Below, piece by piece: positions 8,213-17,151 of a stretch of 64,000 nt of DNA (position 1 is the stretch's first letter; every line of letters starts with the position of its first letter). The notes beneath the pieces were generated by a model. The model made no database searches, was not told where the DNA came from, and saw nothing but the letters and a program-made list of their open reading frames with translations. The position numbers and the translations under genes are program-made. This stretch comes from SAR116 cluster bacterium AG-390-L20 (GTDB lineage: Bacteria; Pseudomonadota; Alphaproteobacteria; Puniceispirillales; Marisalimonadaceae): the NCBI GenBank assembly GCA_003278095.1, contig QCHB01000002.1:62001-126000 (forward strand). The letters run 5' to 3'.

Positions 8213-8382
8213 TAAAATTCTTATTTATTATTGTAATAATGGTTGTACTTATCTTTTTTTTGAAAAATCATTCTACAAAAATTATAACTTTTTTCAAAAG
8301 ATTGTTGAGTAACCCAATGATTAGGGCTCTAGCATTCAGAGGCCTTTGGAGAGTTTTAAGATTATTGATTTTTAGAAGATAA
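8209..8382 (+). CDS. Small basic membrane protein (57 residues), coupled to the hydratase gene
   Basis: ATG 8209 overlaps the hydratase stop codon in an ATGA arrangement, a common sign of translational coupling. The product has one transmembrane helix (about 3-18, FLFIIVIMVVLIFFLK) and a basic C-terminal half containing PMIRALAFRGLWRVLRLLIFRR. The TAA ends at 8382, exactly one base before the stop codon of the opposite-strand esterase gene, so the space is fully used. I do not recognise a named family. The arginine-rich amphipathic tail suggests it sits at the inner face of the membrane. Confidence 0.65.
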   Translation: MIKFLFIIVIMVVLIFFLKNHSTKIITFFKRLLSNPMIRALAFRGLWRVLRLLIFRR

Positions 8383-9015
8383 TTAGTTTATTAGACTTTT
8401 ATAAAAACGTAGAAAGTATGGAAAAATATTTTCAACAATTTTAACAACCCCTTTTTTATTTGGGTGTATCATATCTTTTTGATTATAAGAAGGTTCCAAA
8501 GCTACATCTTTCAAAAAGAATGGATAAAAAAATACATCGTATTTTTTAGACAAGCTTGGGTAAATGGCATTAAATTCATTTACATATTCCCTTCCAAGGT
8601 TAGACGGTGCTTTCATACCGATAAGCATTGTAGGAATTTTAATTTTTTTTAAATGTGTCAAGATATTCTCAATATTTCTATAAGTTATTATGGGATTAAT
8701 TCCTCTTAATGCATCGTTGGCACCAATTGAAATTATTACTGCATCATACTCTTCTTCTAATACCCATTTAAACCTATTCAATAAACCGGTGGAAGTTTCA
8801 CCGGAAATTCCAGAATTTGTTAGCTTTAAATTAATTTTAGAATGATTGATTTTATTTTGTAATTGATTAATGAAACCATCTTCTTTTAATAATCCATATC
8901 CTGCAATTAGACTGTCGCCAAAAACAATAACTTTTGTTGTTTTAGAATGTGCTATATTTACAACAAATGATATAAAGAAAAAAATTGTAAATGTAAGTTT
9001 TTTTATATAATCCAT
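8383..9015 (-). CDS. tesA: TesA-type SGNH esterase/lysophospholipase
   Basis: The 210-residue protein has the blocks of the SGNH hydrolase family: FGDSLIAGYGL with nucleophile Ser35, the oxyanion glycine in SGISGETS, ISIGANDALRG with the conserved asparagine, and DMIHPNKKG with Asp181 and His184. A signal peptide (about 1-24, phenylalanine-rich) sends it to the periplasm. E. coli TesA is a thioesterase, arylesterase and lysophospholipase L1. Divergent from it are an ABC ATPase and an FtsX-like permease, the same grouping as tesA-ybbA-ybbP in E. coli and in many proteobacteria, which supports the assignment. Confidence 0.88.
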   Translation of the reverse strand: MDYIKKLTFTIFFFISFVVNIAHSKTTKVIVFGDSLIAGYGLLKEDGFINQLQNKINHSKINLKLTNSGISGETSTGLLNRFKWVLEEEYDAVIISIGANDALRGINPIITYRNIENILTHLKKIKIPTMLIGMKAPSNLGREYVNEFNAIYPSLSKKYDVFFYPFFLKDVALEPSYNQKDMIHPNKKGVVKIVENIFPYFLRFYKSLIN

Positions 9016-9095
9016 TATTAACTAGAAACCATACTTTCCATTTGTCTACAAGAAAGATAATTAGAAAACAACATAATAAATTGATGTAATTACAA

Positions 9096-9785
9096 ATGAA
9101 TAATAATAGTAAAAAACATATAATTGAGCTGGAAAATGTTCATGTCAGCTTAAAAAGTAATGTAGAAACAGTTAATATTTTAAAAGGAATAAACTTAAAA
9201 ATTCTTAAAGAAAATAGCATTAGTGTAATTGGTGAAAGTGGAGCAGGAAAATCTACATTAGCAATGACAATAGCTGGCTTAGAGTTAATCTCTAAAGGGA
9301 AAATTTTTTTTAAAGGTGTAGCAATTCATGACTTGGAAGAAGATGAATTAGCTAATTATAGATCAAAAAATGTAGGTATTATTTTTCAATCTTTTAACTT
9401 ATTACCATCAATGACTGCTTTAGAGAATGTTAACTTGCCCAATCAAATTTCTGGAGTATTAATTGATGACAAAAAAGGAACTGAGTTGTTAAAGTCAGTT
9501 GGGCTTAAAAAAAGACTCAATCATTATCCCCACCAACTATCTGGAGGTGAGCAACAAAGAGTTGCAATTGCTAGATCTTTAATATCTTCTCCAGAAATTA
9601 TAATTGCAGATGAACCCACAGGCAATTTAGATAAAAGAAACAGTGAAGAAGTTATGAAATTAATTTTCAAACTACAGAGTGATTTTGCTTCAACGCTAAT
9701 ATTAGTTACTCATGATGAGACAATTGCTAAACAATGTAATAAAATAATTAAATTAGATAATGGTTTAATTGTTAAAGATGAATAA
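9096..9785 (+). CDS. ABC transporter ATP-binding protein (YbbA/LolD-like)
   Basis: The 229-residue ATPase has Walker A (GESGAGKST, about 46-54), the Q-loop IIFQSFNLLPSMTALENV, the signature LSGGEQQRVAIARSL, Walker B with IIIADEPTGNLD, and the switch histidine in LVTHDE. The IFQSFNLLPSMTALENVNLP pattern is typical of the MacB/LolD/FtsE branch that works with FtsX-type permeases. The next gene encodes exactly such a permease and overlaps this gene by eight bases. With the divergent tesA-like gene it resembles YbbA-YbbP, whose substrate is not established. Confidence 0.92.
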   Translation: MNNNSKKHIIELENVHVSLKSNVETVNILKGINLKILKENSISVIGESGAGKSTLAMTIAGLELISKGKIFFKGVAIHDLEEDELANYRSKNVGIIFQSFNLLPSMTALENVNLPNQISGVLIDDKKGTELLKSVGLKKRLNHYPHQLSGGEQQRVAIARSLISSPEIIIADEPTGNLDKRNSEEVMKLIFKLQSDFASTLILVTHDETIAKQCNKIIKLDNGLIVKDE

Positions 9786-12300
9786 TTTTAAATTTTGGAA
9801 ATTATCAATTAAAGAATTACGAGGATCTTTCAATGAATTTAAGATTGTTATAACATCAATATTTTTGGGCATTTTCATAATTAGTGCTGTAGGAAGTTTA
9901 TCTGAAAACCTAAAATTTGAAATTAATAATCAAAGATCTCAGCTTCTTGGAGGAAGTTTTGAACTTTCCACTACATATCAGAAATTTCCTCAAAAAATTA
10001 AAAAATGGCTTGAGGTCAATGGAAAAGTCTCAGAAGTAATTGAGTTGAGGACTATGTTGTCTTCAAACAAAAACTTAATTAATAAACGTCGATTAGTTGA
10101 ATTGAAAGCAGTTGATGAAAACTGGCCTTTGATAGGCAGTGTTTCAATTACACCTAATCAAACATTAAATCAGTCTATAAATAACAATAACGTCAATGGA
10201 GTTTTGATTGATAAAAATGTAAAAAATCAGCTTAGCCTTGATTTAGGTGATACACTTGATTTAGGTGATTCAAGAATAGTAATTAAAGGAATTATAAAAA
10301 AAGAACCAGATAGAATGTTTTCATTTGCAACTTTTGGTTCTCGAGTTCTTTTGTCAATTAAAACATTACAAAAAACAAATTTAATTGTCCCAGGTTCATT
10401 AGTAAAATATAAAATAAAATTTATTCCAAACAAAAAGAATATCAATTTATCATACTTAAACAAGTTAGTTGAAGGTACTAATATCACTGTTAGGGGTATT
10501 AATAGTAGTACTAATAATTTTAATAACTTTATAGAAAGGACTTCTCTTTTTATTTCTATGGTTGGATTAATTACTCTTTTAATATCAGGAATTGGTATTT
10601 CTAATGGTGTAAAAGGTTATATAATCAAAAAAATTAAGAATATTGCGATTTTGAAATCATTAGGAGCTAAAAATATACAAGTTTTTTTAATTTACCTTTT
10701 TCAAGTCATGGTTATTTTTTTACTTAGCATAATACCTGCTTTACTTGCAGGAATATCAATTCCTTTTTTATTGTCACCAATAATTAGTTCAGAATTATTT
10801 GATACTTTTCAAGCAACAATTTTTTTTAAACCAATTATTATTAGTTTTTCTTTTGGTTTAATAGTTTGTCTATTATTTACAATAATACCAATTGCAAGTA
10901 CCTATAAAATTAAACCAATACAACTTATAAGACACGCAGCTCATAACATTCATAATCAAAGCTCCAAAAAAATAAAAATATTCATATTTTTTTTAATTTG
11001 TTTGTTGTCTTACTTAACAGTGATTATGACCAACGACATTAAATTATCAGCTTATATTTTTACATCAATTTTTATTTCTTTTATAATTTTAAGCGCATTA
11101 ACTAATATATATTTTTATATTTTAAAAAAGATAAATTTTAAGATTGGATCTCTATCTGAATTTGTAAGAAAATCAATTATTAGTAAGAATTCTTTTTCTA
11201 AGACAATAGTTGTTTCATTCAGTATAGGTTTATCACTTTTAATTAGTCTTAATATAATTGAAGAAAGTCTAGATAACAAAATCTCAAAAACTATTAGTCA
11301 AGAAGCTCCTAATCATTTTTTAATTGATATTCAACCAAACCAAATTGATACAATTAATAAGTTAGCTTCTTCATCAAAAGATATTTTATTTCTTAACTCT
11401 CAACCAATGTTACGAGGTCGTATTACTGAAATAAATGACATTAAGGTTGAAAAATTAAAAGTAAATAAAGAAGTCGAATGGGTGCTTAAAAGAGATAGAG
11501 CATTTTCTTGGACTAATGAAAGACCTAAAAACTCTAAGCTAATATCAGGAGAATGGTGGAAAAAAGATTATAATGGTCCTTTATTAGTATCAATGGGTGA
11601 TAAAATTGCCAAAGGAATGAATGTGAAAATTGGTGATAATATACGATTTAATATTTTAGGTAGAAATTTTGAAGCCACGATTTTCAATACAAGAGAAATT
11701 ATTTGGGAGAATATGAATATTAATTTTATTTTTGTATTAAGTGAAAGTAGTTTAACCAATGCCCCGCACACTTGGATTGCCTCAACTACAAGTGAAAATA
11801 AAGAAATAAATAATAATTTTGTAGAAAAAGTAGTCACTAAATTTTCAAATATATCTTCTATTTCAATAGAAGAAAGTTACAAAGCAATTAAGTCAATTTT
11901 AAATTTACTAATAATTATAATTAACTCTATTGCTTTAATAACACTTTTGTCAGGAGTTATAGTTTTAACAGGTATATTAGATGTAAGTAAAAAAGATAAG
12001 TTATATGAGATAGCAATATTTAAAATATTAGGAGCAAGTCCAAAAAAAATATCATTACTATGGCTATATGAATATTTAATAATTGGTCTAATGGCATCAC
12101 TTATTTCTTTGTTAATCGGATGCTTGGTAAGTTTTATTTTACTATACTTCGTTTTTAATGTTGATTTTTACGTAAATTACTTAACCTTAATTATTTTGTC
12201 TTTTATTGTTCCAACTGTGGTAACAGTTTTTAGCTTTTTTAAAATGATTAAACTAGTTCTTTCTAAGCCGCTTCAAGTTTTGAGAGCTCATAATCATTAA
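9778..12300 (+). CDS. FtsX-type ABC transporter permease (YbbP-like)
   Basis: The 840-residue protein has two FtsX/MacB core halves. After a first membrane helix (about residues 20-42) comes a large extracytoplasmic domain, then helices near 260-395 with the FtsX pattern (KNIAILKSLGAKNIQVFLIY); a second helix near 470, a second extracytoplasmic domain, and a final helix set from about 710 with LYEIAIFKILGASPKKISLLW. The repeated K-x-LGA motif is the family's coupling region for the ATPase. I chose ATG 9778 rather than the TTG nine bases upstream; it overlaps the end of the ATPase gene and so is likely translated with it. The role may be lipid or lipoprotein-related export. Confidence 0.9.
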   Translation: MNNFKFWKLSIKELRGSFNEFKIVITSIFLGIFIISAVGSLSENLKFEINNQRSQLLGGSFELSTTYQKFPQKIKKWLEVNGKVSEVIELRTMLSSNKNLINKRRLVELKAVDENWPLIGSVSITPNQTLNQSINNNNVNGVLIDKNVKNQLSLDLGDTLDLGDSRIVIKGIIKKEPDRMFSFATFGSRVLLSIKTLQKTNLIVPGSLVKYKIKFIPNKKNINLSYLNKLVEGTNITVRGINSSTNNFNNFIERTSLFISMVGLITLLISGIGISNGVKGYIIKKIKNIAILKSLGAKNIQVFLIYLFQVMVIFLLSIIPALLAGISIPFLLSPIISSELFDTFQATIFFKPIIISFSFGLIVCLLFTIIPIASTYKIKPIQLIRHAAHNIHNQSSKKIKIFIFFLICLLSYLTVIMTNDIKLSAYIFTSIFISFIILSALTNIYFYILKKINFKIGSLSEFVRKSIISKNSFSKTIVVSFSIGLSLLISLNIIEESLDNKISKTISQEAPNHFLIDIQPNQIDTINKLASSSKDILFLNSQPMLRGRITEINDIKVEKLKVNKEVEWVLKRDRAFSWTNERPKNSKLISGEWWKKDYNGPLLVSMGDKIAKGMNVKIGDNIRFNILGRNFEATIFNTREIIWENMNINFIFVLSESSLTNAPHTWIASTTSENKEINNNFVEKVVTKFSNISSISIEESYKAIKSILNLLIIIINSIALITLLSGVIVLTGILDVSKKDKLYEIAIFKILGASPKKISLLWLYEYLIIGLMASLISLLIGCLVSFILLYFVFNVDFYVNYLTLIILSFIVPTVVTVFSFFKMIKLVLSKPLQVLRAHNH

Positions 12301-12390
12301 ATATCCACAAACTCAAAATTAATAAATGTTAAATTTTAATTTTTATAAAAATCATATATATGTTTAATTCAACTGAAATCAGGATAAAAC

Positions 12391-13437
12391 ATGCATTTTA
12401 AAAAATTAGGTAAGTCAGATTTAAAAGTTTCATCATATTGTCTAGGAACAATGACTTTTGGAGAAACAACTTCAGAAAATGACGGACATAGTCAAATAGA
12501 TCAGTCATTGGAATATGGGATTAATTTTTTTGATACAGCTGAAATGTATCCAACTTGCCCACTTCGTGCAGAAACTACTGGAAATACAGAAACTATAATT
12601 GGCAATTGGATAGAAAAAAATAAATCTAAAAGATCTGATATTATTCTAGCCAGTAAAATATCTGGGAAAGGTTACAAAGCCGTCAGGAATGGTGAGGGTA
12701 TCAACGAAAAATCAGTAAAGATAGCGATTGAAGGTAGTCTAAAAAAATTGAAAACTGATTATTTAGATCTTTACCAATTACATTGGCCAAACAGAGGTTC
12801 ATATCACTTTAGACAAAATTGGAATTATAACCCAACAACCCAAGACACAGTGTCTGCCAAAGAAAATATTTTACAGGTTTTAAGAGCTTTGGCTGATATA
12901 CAAAAAGAAGGAAAAATTAGGTATATTGGCTTGTCTAATGAAACTTGTTGGGGCACTACTCAATTTATTCATTATTTAAAAGAATTTCCTAATCTTACTC
13001 TGGCCTCTACTCAAAATGAATATAGTTTACTTTGTAGATTATATGACCTAGATATGGCTGAAATGTCTTATCATGAAAATATTAGTTTGTTAGCCTATTC
13101 TCCTTTAGCAGGAGGGTTTCTTACAGGTAAGTATATGGAAGATAAAGTGCCAGACAACTCTAGACTTTCAAGGGTACCAAGTTTATTTGGTAGAATTAAC
13201 GATAATTCCACTTTAGCTGTAAAAGAGTATGTATTACTTGCAAAAAAATATAATCTAGATCCAGTTCATATGGCCCTTGCTTTTTGTAATCAAAGACCTT
13301 TTATGGGCTCTGTAATTTTTGGAGCAACTGATAATTTACAGTTAACTAATATATTAAAAGGACTAGAGGTAGTACTTTCTGAAGAGATCTTGTTAGAGAT
13401 AAATAAGTTATATAAAAGATTTCCAATTACTTTTTAA
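12391..13437 (+). CDS. Aldo/keto reductase (Tas-like)
   Basis: The 348-residue protein is an aldo/keto reductase of the Tas/YhdN group. Catalytic residues are Asp48 and Tyr53 in NFFDTAEMYP, the lysine in ILASKISG, and the histidine in YQLHWPNRG; the NADPH-binding end is GSVIFGATDNLQL. E. coli Tas is the closest named type by overall pattern (EMYPTCPLRAETTGNTE-like insertion and QLHWPNR). Such enzymes reduce carbonyls with NADPH. AGGA precedes the ATG. It is convergent with a GST gene only six bases away. Confidence 0.9.
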   Translation: MHFKKLGKSDLKVSSYCLGTMTFGETTSENDGHSQIDQSLEYGINFFDTAEMYPTCPLRAETTGNTETIIGNWIEKNKSKRSDIILASKISGKGYKAVRNGEGINEKSVKIAIEGSLKKLKTDYLDLYQLHWPNRGSYHFRQNWNYNPTTQDTVSAKENILQVLRALADIQKEGKIRYIGLSNETCWGTTQFIHYLKEFPNLTLASTQNEYSLLCRLYDLDMAEMSYHENISLLAYSPLAGGFLTGKYMEDKVPDNSRLSRVPSLFGRINDNSTLAVKEYVLLAKKYNLDPVHMALAFCNQRPFMGSVIFGATDNLQLTNILKGLEVVLSEEILLEINKLYKRFPITF

Positions 13438-13443
13438 TAATTT

Positions 13444-14091
13444 TCAAGCTTTAAATTGTTTGTCGTTTCCCCATTTTTTCACTTCTGGGTGTTCATCAAC
13501 AAAATTACACACTCTTTTAATGTTTGGATATTTTTTTAAGAAATCTTTTGGAAAGCCGTCTACTGCACCTGAAGTTGTCCACCCCACAAAACTCCATAAG
13601 GCAATATCTGCAATGCTAAAGTAATCAGTAATTATCAAATTGCTGTTTTCAGGGATATTTTTTTCTAACATTTTGAACTTTCTGGTGAACTCTGTTTCAA
13701 AAAATTCTTTTCTTTTAACAATTTTTTTATCAGGTTCTAGATCTCTTCCTGCATTAAAAATTAATACTGTAATATCAGTAATAAAGTCCAAGAATTGATC
13801 AATTTTAGCAGCTGCAATATCGTTGTCTTTCGGATATAGACCAGATAATTTTCCACAAAATCTTGCGATACCAGCTGTTTGAGCAAAACTTTCATCGTTA
13901 ACTTTTAAACATGGAAGCTGATTAAATGGAATAATTGTTCCGTCGTCTAATTTACCTGAACTTCTTGCTCTCATAAATTCTTCACGATCAACTCGAATAT
14001 CATTAAATTTTATCTTGCCAATATTAAGCGCAATTCTGCTAACTTCTGCTCTCCAAAAAGGAAAGTCAAAATATATTAAAGACAAATTCAT
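13444..14091 (-). CDS. Glutathione S-transferase (sigma-like)
   Basis: The 215-residue protein has the GST layout: a thioredoxin-like N-terminal domain (LIYFDFPFWRAEVSRIALNI, with the catalytic Tyr7 position of the sigma/alpha/mu classes) including the cis-proline segment FNQLPCLKVND and the glutathione-binding AQTAGIARF, followed by an all-helical domain with the N-capping DYFSIADIALWSF motif. The family conjugates glutathione to electrophiles or isomerises substrates. It lies 17 bases downstream of the beta-lactamase-fold hydrolase and is probably read with it. Several other glutathione-linked genes lie within 18 kb. Confidence 0.88.
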   Translation of the reverse strand: MNLSLIYFDFPFWRAEVSRIALNIGKIKFNDIRVDREEFMRARSSGKLDDGTIIPFNQLPCLKVNDESFAQTAGIARFCGKLSGLYPKDNDIAAAKIDQFLDFITDITVLIFNAGRDLEPDKKIVKRKEFFETEFTRKFKMLEKNIPENSNLIITDYFSIADIALWSFVGWTTSGAVDGFPKDFLKKYPNIKRVCNFVDEHPEVKKWGNDKQFKA

Positions 14092-14108
14092 TGTTAAGTA
14101 ATCTCCTG

Positions 14109-15314
14109 TTAAATAAAAATTTTACTAATTTCGTTGAAAACTGAAAACATTAGTTCTTCAGTTTTAATATTTATAGGATCTGATGCAGATGACATTCTTA
14201 CTATTGTAATCTCCTTTTGAGGGTTTATCCATATATTTTGACCATGGATCCCAATAGCACAATATTCATTATCTTTGAACCCAGTCTGGTACCATTTTGA
14301 CCGATAATTTCCATTTGGAAATCTTTCCAAATTATCTTGATTTAGATAGCTATTATTATTTTTATTATTAACGAAATCTTCTATCCATGCGGTGGGTATT
14401 ACTTGACCATTCTTATTAGATCCATGATTACGAACTAACTCAGAAAGTAAAAGTAAATCATATGGTGAAACACTAATTCCTCCTGCGGCTCTGGAAGCTC
14501 CCCATTTATCAACAGTTACATTAGCTTCATGATTGATGCCTGCCTTCTTGAATAGTAAGTCAGCCATTATTTTAGAATAATTTTCACCAGAAGCTCGTTC
14601 AATAATCCATCCTAATAAATCACTATGAGGTGAACAATAATGATACTTTTTACCATGCTTCTGATTAGACTTGGGCATTGAGGAAAGAAAATCATGCAAT
14701 CCTTTGACTGTTTGCTTTGATTTTGTTTCAGGCAAATCCCAGCCAGTGGATGATCTATACTTCTTAAATATTTCTGCTTGTCCTGTGTAGTCTTCTATAA
14801 ATCCAGAAGCAATGCTCATATCAAGAACATTTCTAACAGTTGCGTCTTCATAAGCAGTTCCCTTAGTTTCTGGTAAAATATGTGAAATGTAGTTGTTAAT
14901 ATTAATTACTTTTTTCTCTACTAGTATTCCAGTTAACAAAGAAGTTAAAGACTTTGATACTGAAAAAATAATATGAGGAGTATTAAACCTTGTGAATTTA
15001 TCATAAAACTCAAATTTAATTTTACCCTTATGCATAACTAAAAAAGCATCTGTGTCACATATTTTAAAAATTTCTTTAAGTTTGTAAGAAGTATTTTTAT
15101 GATTAATGACTAGATCATCTATGTCTATTAACTGTTTTTGTAATATAACCTCTTTATCAGGGTTATTATAAATTGGTGATGTTGGTATTAAATTTCTTAC
15201 ATTTACAAATGACCAAGAATTGAAAGGATATTTTCGCCAATTATCTAGAGTAACTTGGTATTTAATTGGAGGTGGGCTACCTTTCATGATTTTATTAATG
15301 TCAAAAAAAGTCAT
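14109..15314 (-). CDS. Beta-lactamase-fold serine hydrolase
   Basis: The 401-residue protein belongs to the class C beta-lactamase/esterase family. The S-x-x-K motif is SVSK (Ser118, Lys121) in IIFSVSKSLTSLLTG, the Y-x-N-like motif is YCS in KYHYCSPHSDLLGW, and the late G-I-H-G-Q replaces the KTG box. There is no signal peptide, so it is likely cytoplasmic and acts as an esterase or amide hydrolase, for example on small esters or nylon-type oligomers, rather than as an antibiotic resistance enzyme. A conserved 'serine hydrolase' of this kind is common in marine alphaproteobacteria. A GST gene follows on the same strand. Confidence 0.85.
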   Translation of the reverse strand: MTFFDINKIMKGSPPPIKYQVTLDNWRKYPFNSWSFVNVRNLIPTSPIYNNPDKEVILQKQLIDIDDLVINHKNTSYKLKEIFKICDTDAFLVMHKGKIKFEFYDKFTRFNTPHIIFSVSKSLTSLLTGILVEKKVININNYISHILPETKGTAYEDATVRNVLDMSIASGFIEDYTGQAEIFKKYRSSTGWDLPETKSKQTVKGLHDFLSSMPKSNQKHGKKYHYCSPHSDLLGWIIERASGENYSKIMADLLFKKAGINHEANVTVDKWGASRAAGGISVSPYDLLLLSELVRNHGSNKNGQVIPTAWIEDFVNNKNNNSYLNQDNLERFPNGNYRSKWYQTGFKDNEYCAIGIHGQNIWINPQKEITIVRMSSASDPINIKTEELMFSVFNEISKIFI

Positions 15315-15417
15315 TTTTTCTCAAAAAACTAATAATCCTATCTTTATTCATCATTATATTTGACAAAGCTTTATTTTGGCAATAACCCATTATAAACTTA
15401 AATATATAGAGTTAACA

Positions 15418-16629
15418 ATGAAATTAACACTAGATGACATTATTGATGTACATAAAAAAATTTCCAAAAATGTAAAGTGGACTGAAACCAGCTATTCAAG
15501 CTCTATTTCAGAAAAATTAGGTATTAATATTTTCTTCAAGTTTGAAAATAGACAATATACAGGCGCATTTAAAGTAAGAGGTTCTTACTCCAAGCTTTTG
15601 TCACTTTCAGATCATGAAAGAAGCTCTGGTGTGGTTGCTATGTCTGCTGGAAATCATGCGCAAGGATTAGCTTTTATATCAAATAAGATGGATATTAACT
15701 CAAATATTGTAATGCCTGAAGGAACTCCTTTTACAAAGATTAGAAGAACTAAAAATTTTGGTGGAAATGTTATTATTAAGGGATCTGATTTAGATGAGTC
15801 CTATCAACATGTACAAGATCTTATAAAGGATAAAGGATTCATTGAAGTTCATCCTTACAATGATTTAAATGTAATTTCTGGCCAAGGCACTATTTCATAT
15901 GAAATGTTATCTGACTGTAATGAAATTGATGTTCTACTGATACCGGTTGGTGGTGGTGGATTAATAGCAGGCTGTGCATTGGCAGCAAAAGAAATGAATA
16001 AAAACATAAAGGTTATTGGCGTTGAATCTGACTTGTATCCATCTTTAACAAACAAAATGTTTAATAAAAAAATCAAGTGCAAAGGATCTACTTTAGCTGA
16101 AGGTATAGCTGTTTCAAAAATAGGTGATATTCCTTTTTCTATAATTCAGGATTTTGTAGATGATGTAATTACTGTTTCAGATAAATCGATTGAAAGAGCA
16201 ATAGCAATGTTAGCGGAACACGAAAAAGTTGTTGCAGAAGGGGCAGGTGCAACAGGTCTGGCCGCGTTATTACAAAATACTAGCACATTTAAAGGTAAAA
16301 AAGTTGGCGTTATAATATGTGGGGGAAATATTGACTCAAAAGTTTTGTCCTCAATTTTAATGAGAGACTTAGTTAGATCAGGACAGGTTACAACACTGGG
16401 TATTACGATGCCTGACAAGCCTGGACAATTACAAATTATATCAAAAATTTGTGCAACTAATGGAGCTAACGTGCTTCAAGTCGAGCATAGTAGATTTGCA
16501 ATGGATTTGTCAGCTAGTTTGGCCAAATTAAATATTACTGTTGAAACCCAAAACTCAGATCACTTAAACAAAATAATTGAAGAAATTGAAAGAAATGATT
16601 TACCAGTTGAGATTGAAGGTTTGATTTAA
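15418..16629 (+). CDS. ilvA: Threonine ammonia-lyase with ACT domain
   Basis: The enzyme converts threonine to 2-oxobutanoate, the first step towards isoleucine. The PLP lysine is Lys52 in YTGAFKVRG, the substrate-binding segment is SAGNHAQGLA, the phosphate-binding loop is PVGGGGLIAGCA, and CGGNID closes the PLP site. The last 75 residues form an ACT domain (VTTLGITMPDKPGQLQIISK). A single ACT domain and 403 residues match the short 'catabolic' or TdcB-like lyases of alphaproteobacteria, which often serve isoleucine synthesis. I chose ATG 15418 over a TTG 42 bases earlier because family alignments begin here. Confidence 0.9.
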   Translation: MKLTLDDIIDVHKKISKNVKWTETSYSSSISEKLGINIFFKFENRQYTGAFKVRGSYSKLLSLSDHERSSGVVAMSAGNHAQGLAFISNKMDINSNIVMPEGTPFTKIRRTKNFGGNVIIKGSDLDESYQHVQDLIKDKGFIEVHPYNDLNVISGQGTISYEMLSDCNEIDVLLIPVGGGGLIAGCALAAKEMNKNIKVIGVESDLYPSLTNKMFNKKIKCKGSTLAEGIAVSKIGDIPFSIIQDFVDDVITVSDKSIERAIAMLAEHEKVVAEGAGATGLAALLQNTSTFKGKKVGVIICGGNIDSKVLSSILMRDLVRSGQVTTLGITMPDKPGQLQIISKICATNGANVLQVEHSRFAMDLSASLAKLNITVETQNSDHLNKIIEEIERNDLPVEIEGLI

Positions 16630-16670
16630 AGACTGTTAAATTTTATCAATTTTGATTAAACAGGATTGTT

Positions 16671-17147
16671 ATGAAAAGAGTTTCAATATTTATTGATGTA
16701 CAAAATATATATTATACTACAAAGCAAATATTTAAATCTAATTTTGATTATAATAAATTTTGGAAAAAAACGACTAATGACAGGGAGGTGGTAGCTGCAT
16801 TTGCCTACACTACTAACAGAAATGATACTAAACAAATACAATTCCAAAATATATTAAGAGGAATTGGTTTTGAAGTGAAATTAAAACCTTTTATTAGTAG
16901 AAAAGACGGCTCATCAAAAGGGGACTGGGACGTAGGTATAACAATTGACATCATGGATTATGCACCTACATCAGACATTATAGTTTTAGCTTCAGGTGAT
17001 GGAGATTTTGATCTATTGATAAAAAAGGTAATTTCTAAAAATAAAGTTTTTGCGGAGGTTTATGGCGTGGAAGAATTAACAGCAAATTCATTAAAGAAAT
17101 CTGCATCTAAATTTTACAAAATTGATAACAGCCTTCTTCTTAAATAA
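16671..17147 (+). CDS. NYN-domain (LabA/DUF88-like) protein
   Basis: The 158-residue protein is a single NYN domain of the PIN-like nuclease fold. The first acidic residue is Asp9 in SIFIDVQNIYY, the second cluster is DWDVGITIDIMDYAP, and the third is ASGDGDFDLLIKKV, which together form the metal site. Family members are presumed RNases; LabA itself acts in cyanobacterial clock output. No partner gene is clear: upstream is threonine dehydratase, downstream a convergent phosphoesterase four bases away. AGGA lies before the ATG. Function in this organism is unknown. Confidence 0.82.
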   Translation: MKRVSIFIDVQNIYYTTKQIFKSNFDYNKFWKKTTNDREVVAAFAYTTNRNDTKQIQFQNILRGIGFEVKLKPFISRKDGSSKGDWDVGITIDIMDYAPTSDIIVLASGDGDFDLLIKKVISKNKVFAEVYGVEELTANSLKKSASKFYKIDNSLLLK

Positions 17148-17151
17148 AAAT

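Noticed and set aside
14109-15314. The beta-lactamase-fold gene as an antibiotic resistance gene
   Set aside because: There is no signal peptide and the KTG box is replaced by a histidine-containing motif; an esterase or amidase role is more likely.
15360-15365. Consensus TTGACA before the threonine dehydratase gene as a promoter
   Set aside because: No -10 box at a usable distance; the nearest candidates are 21 or more bases away.
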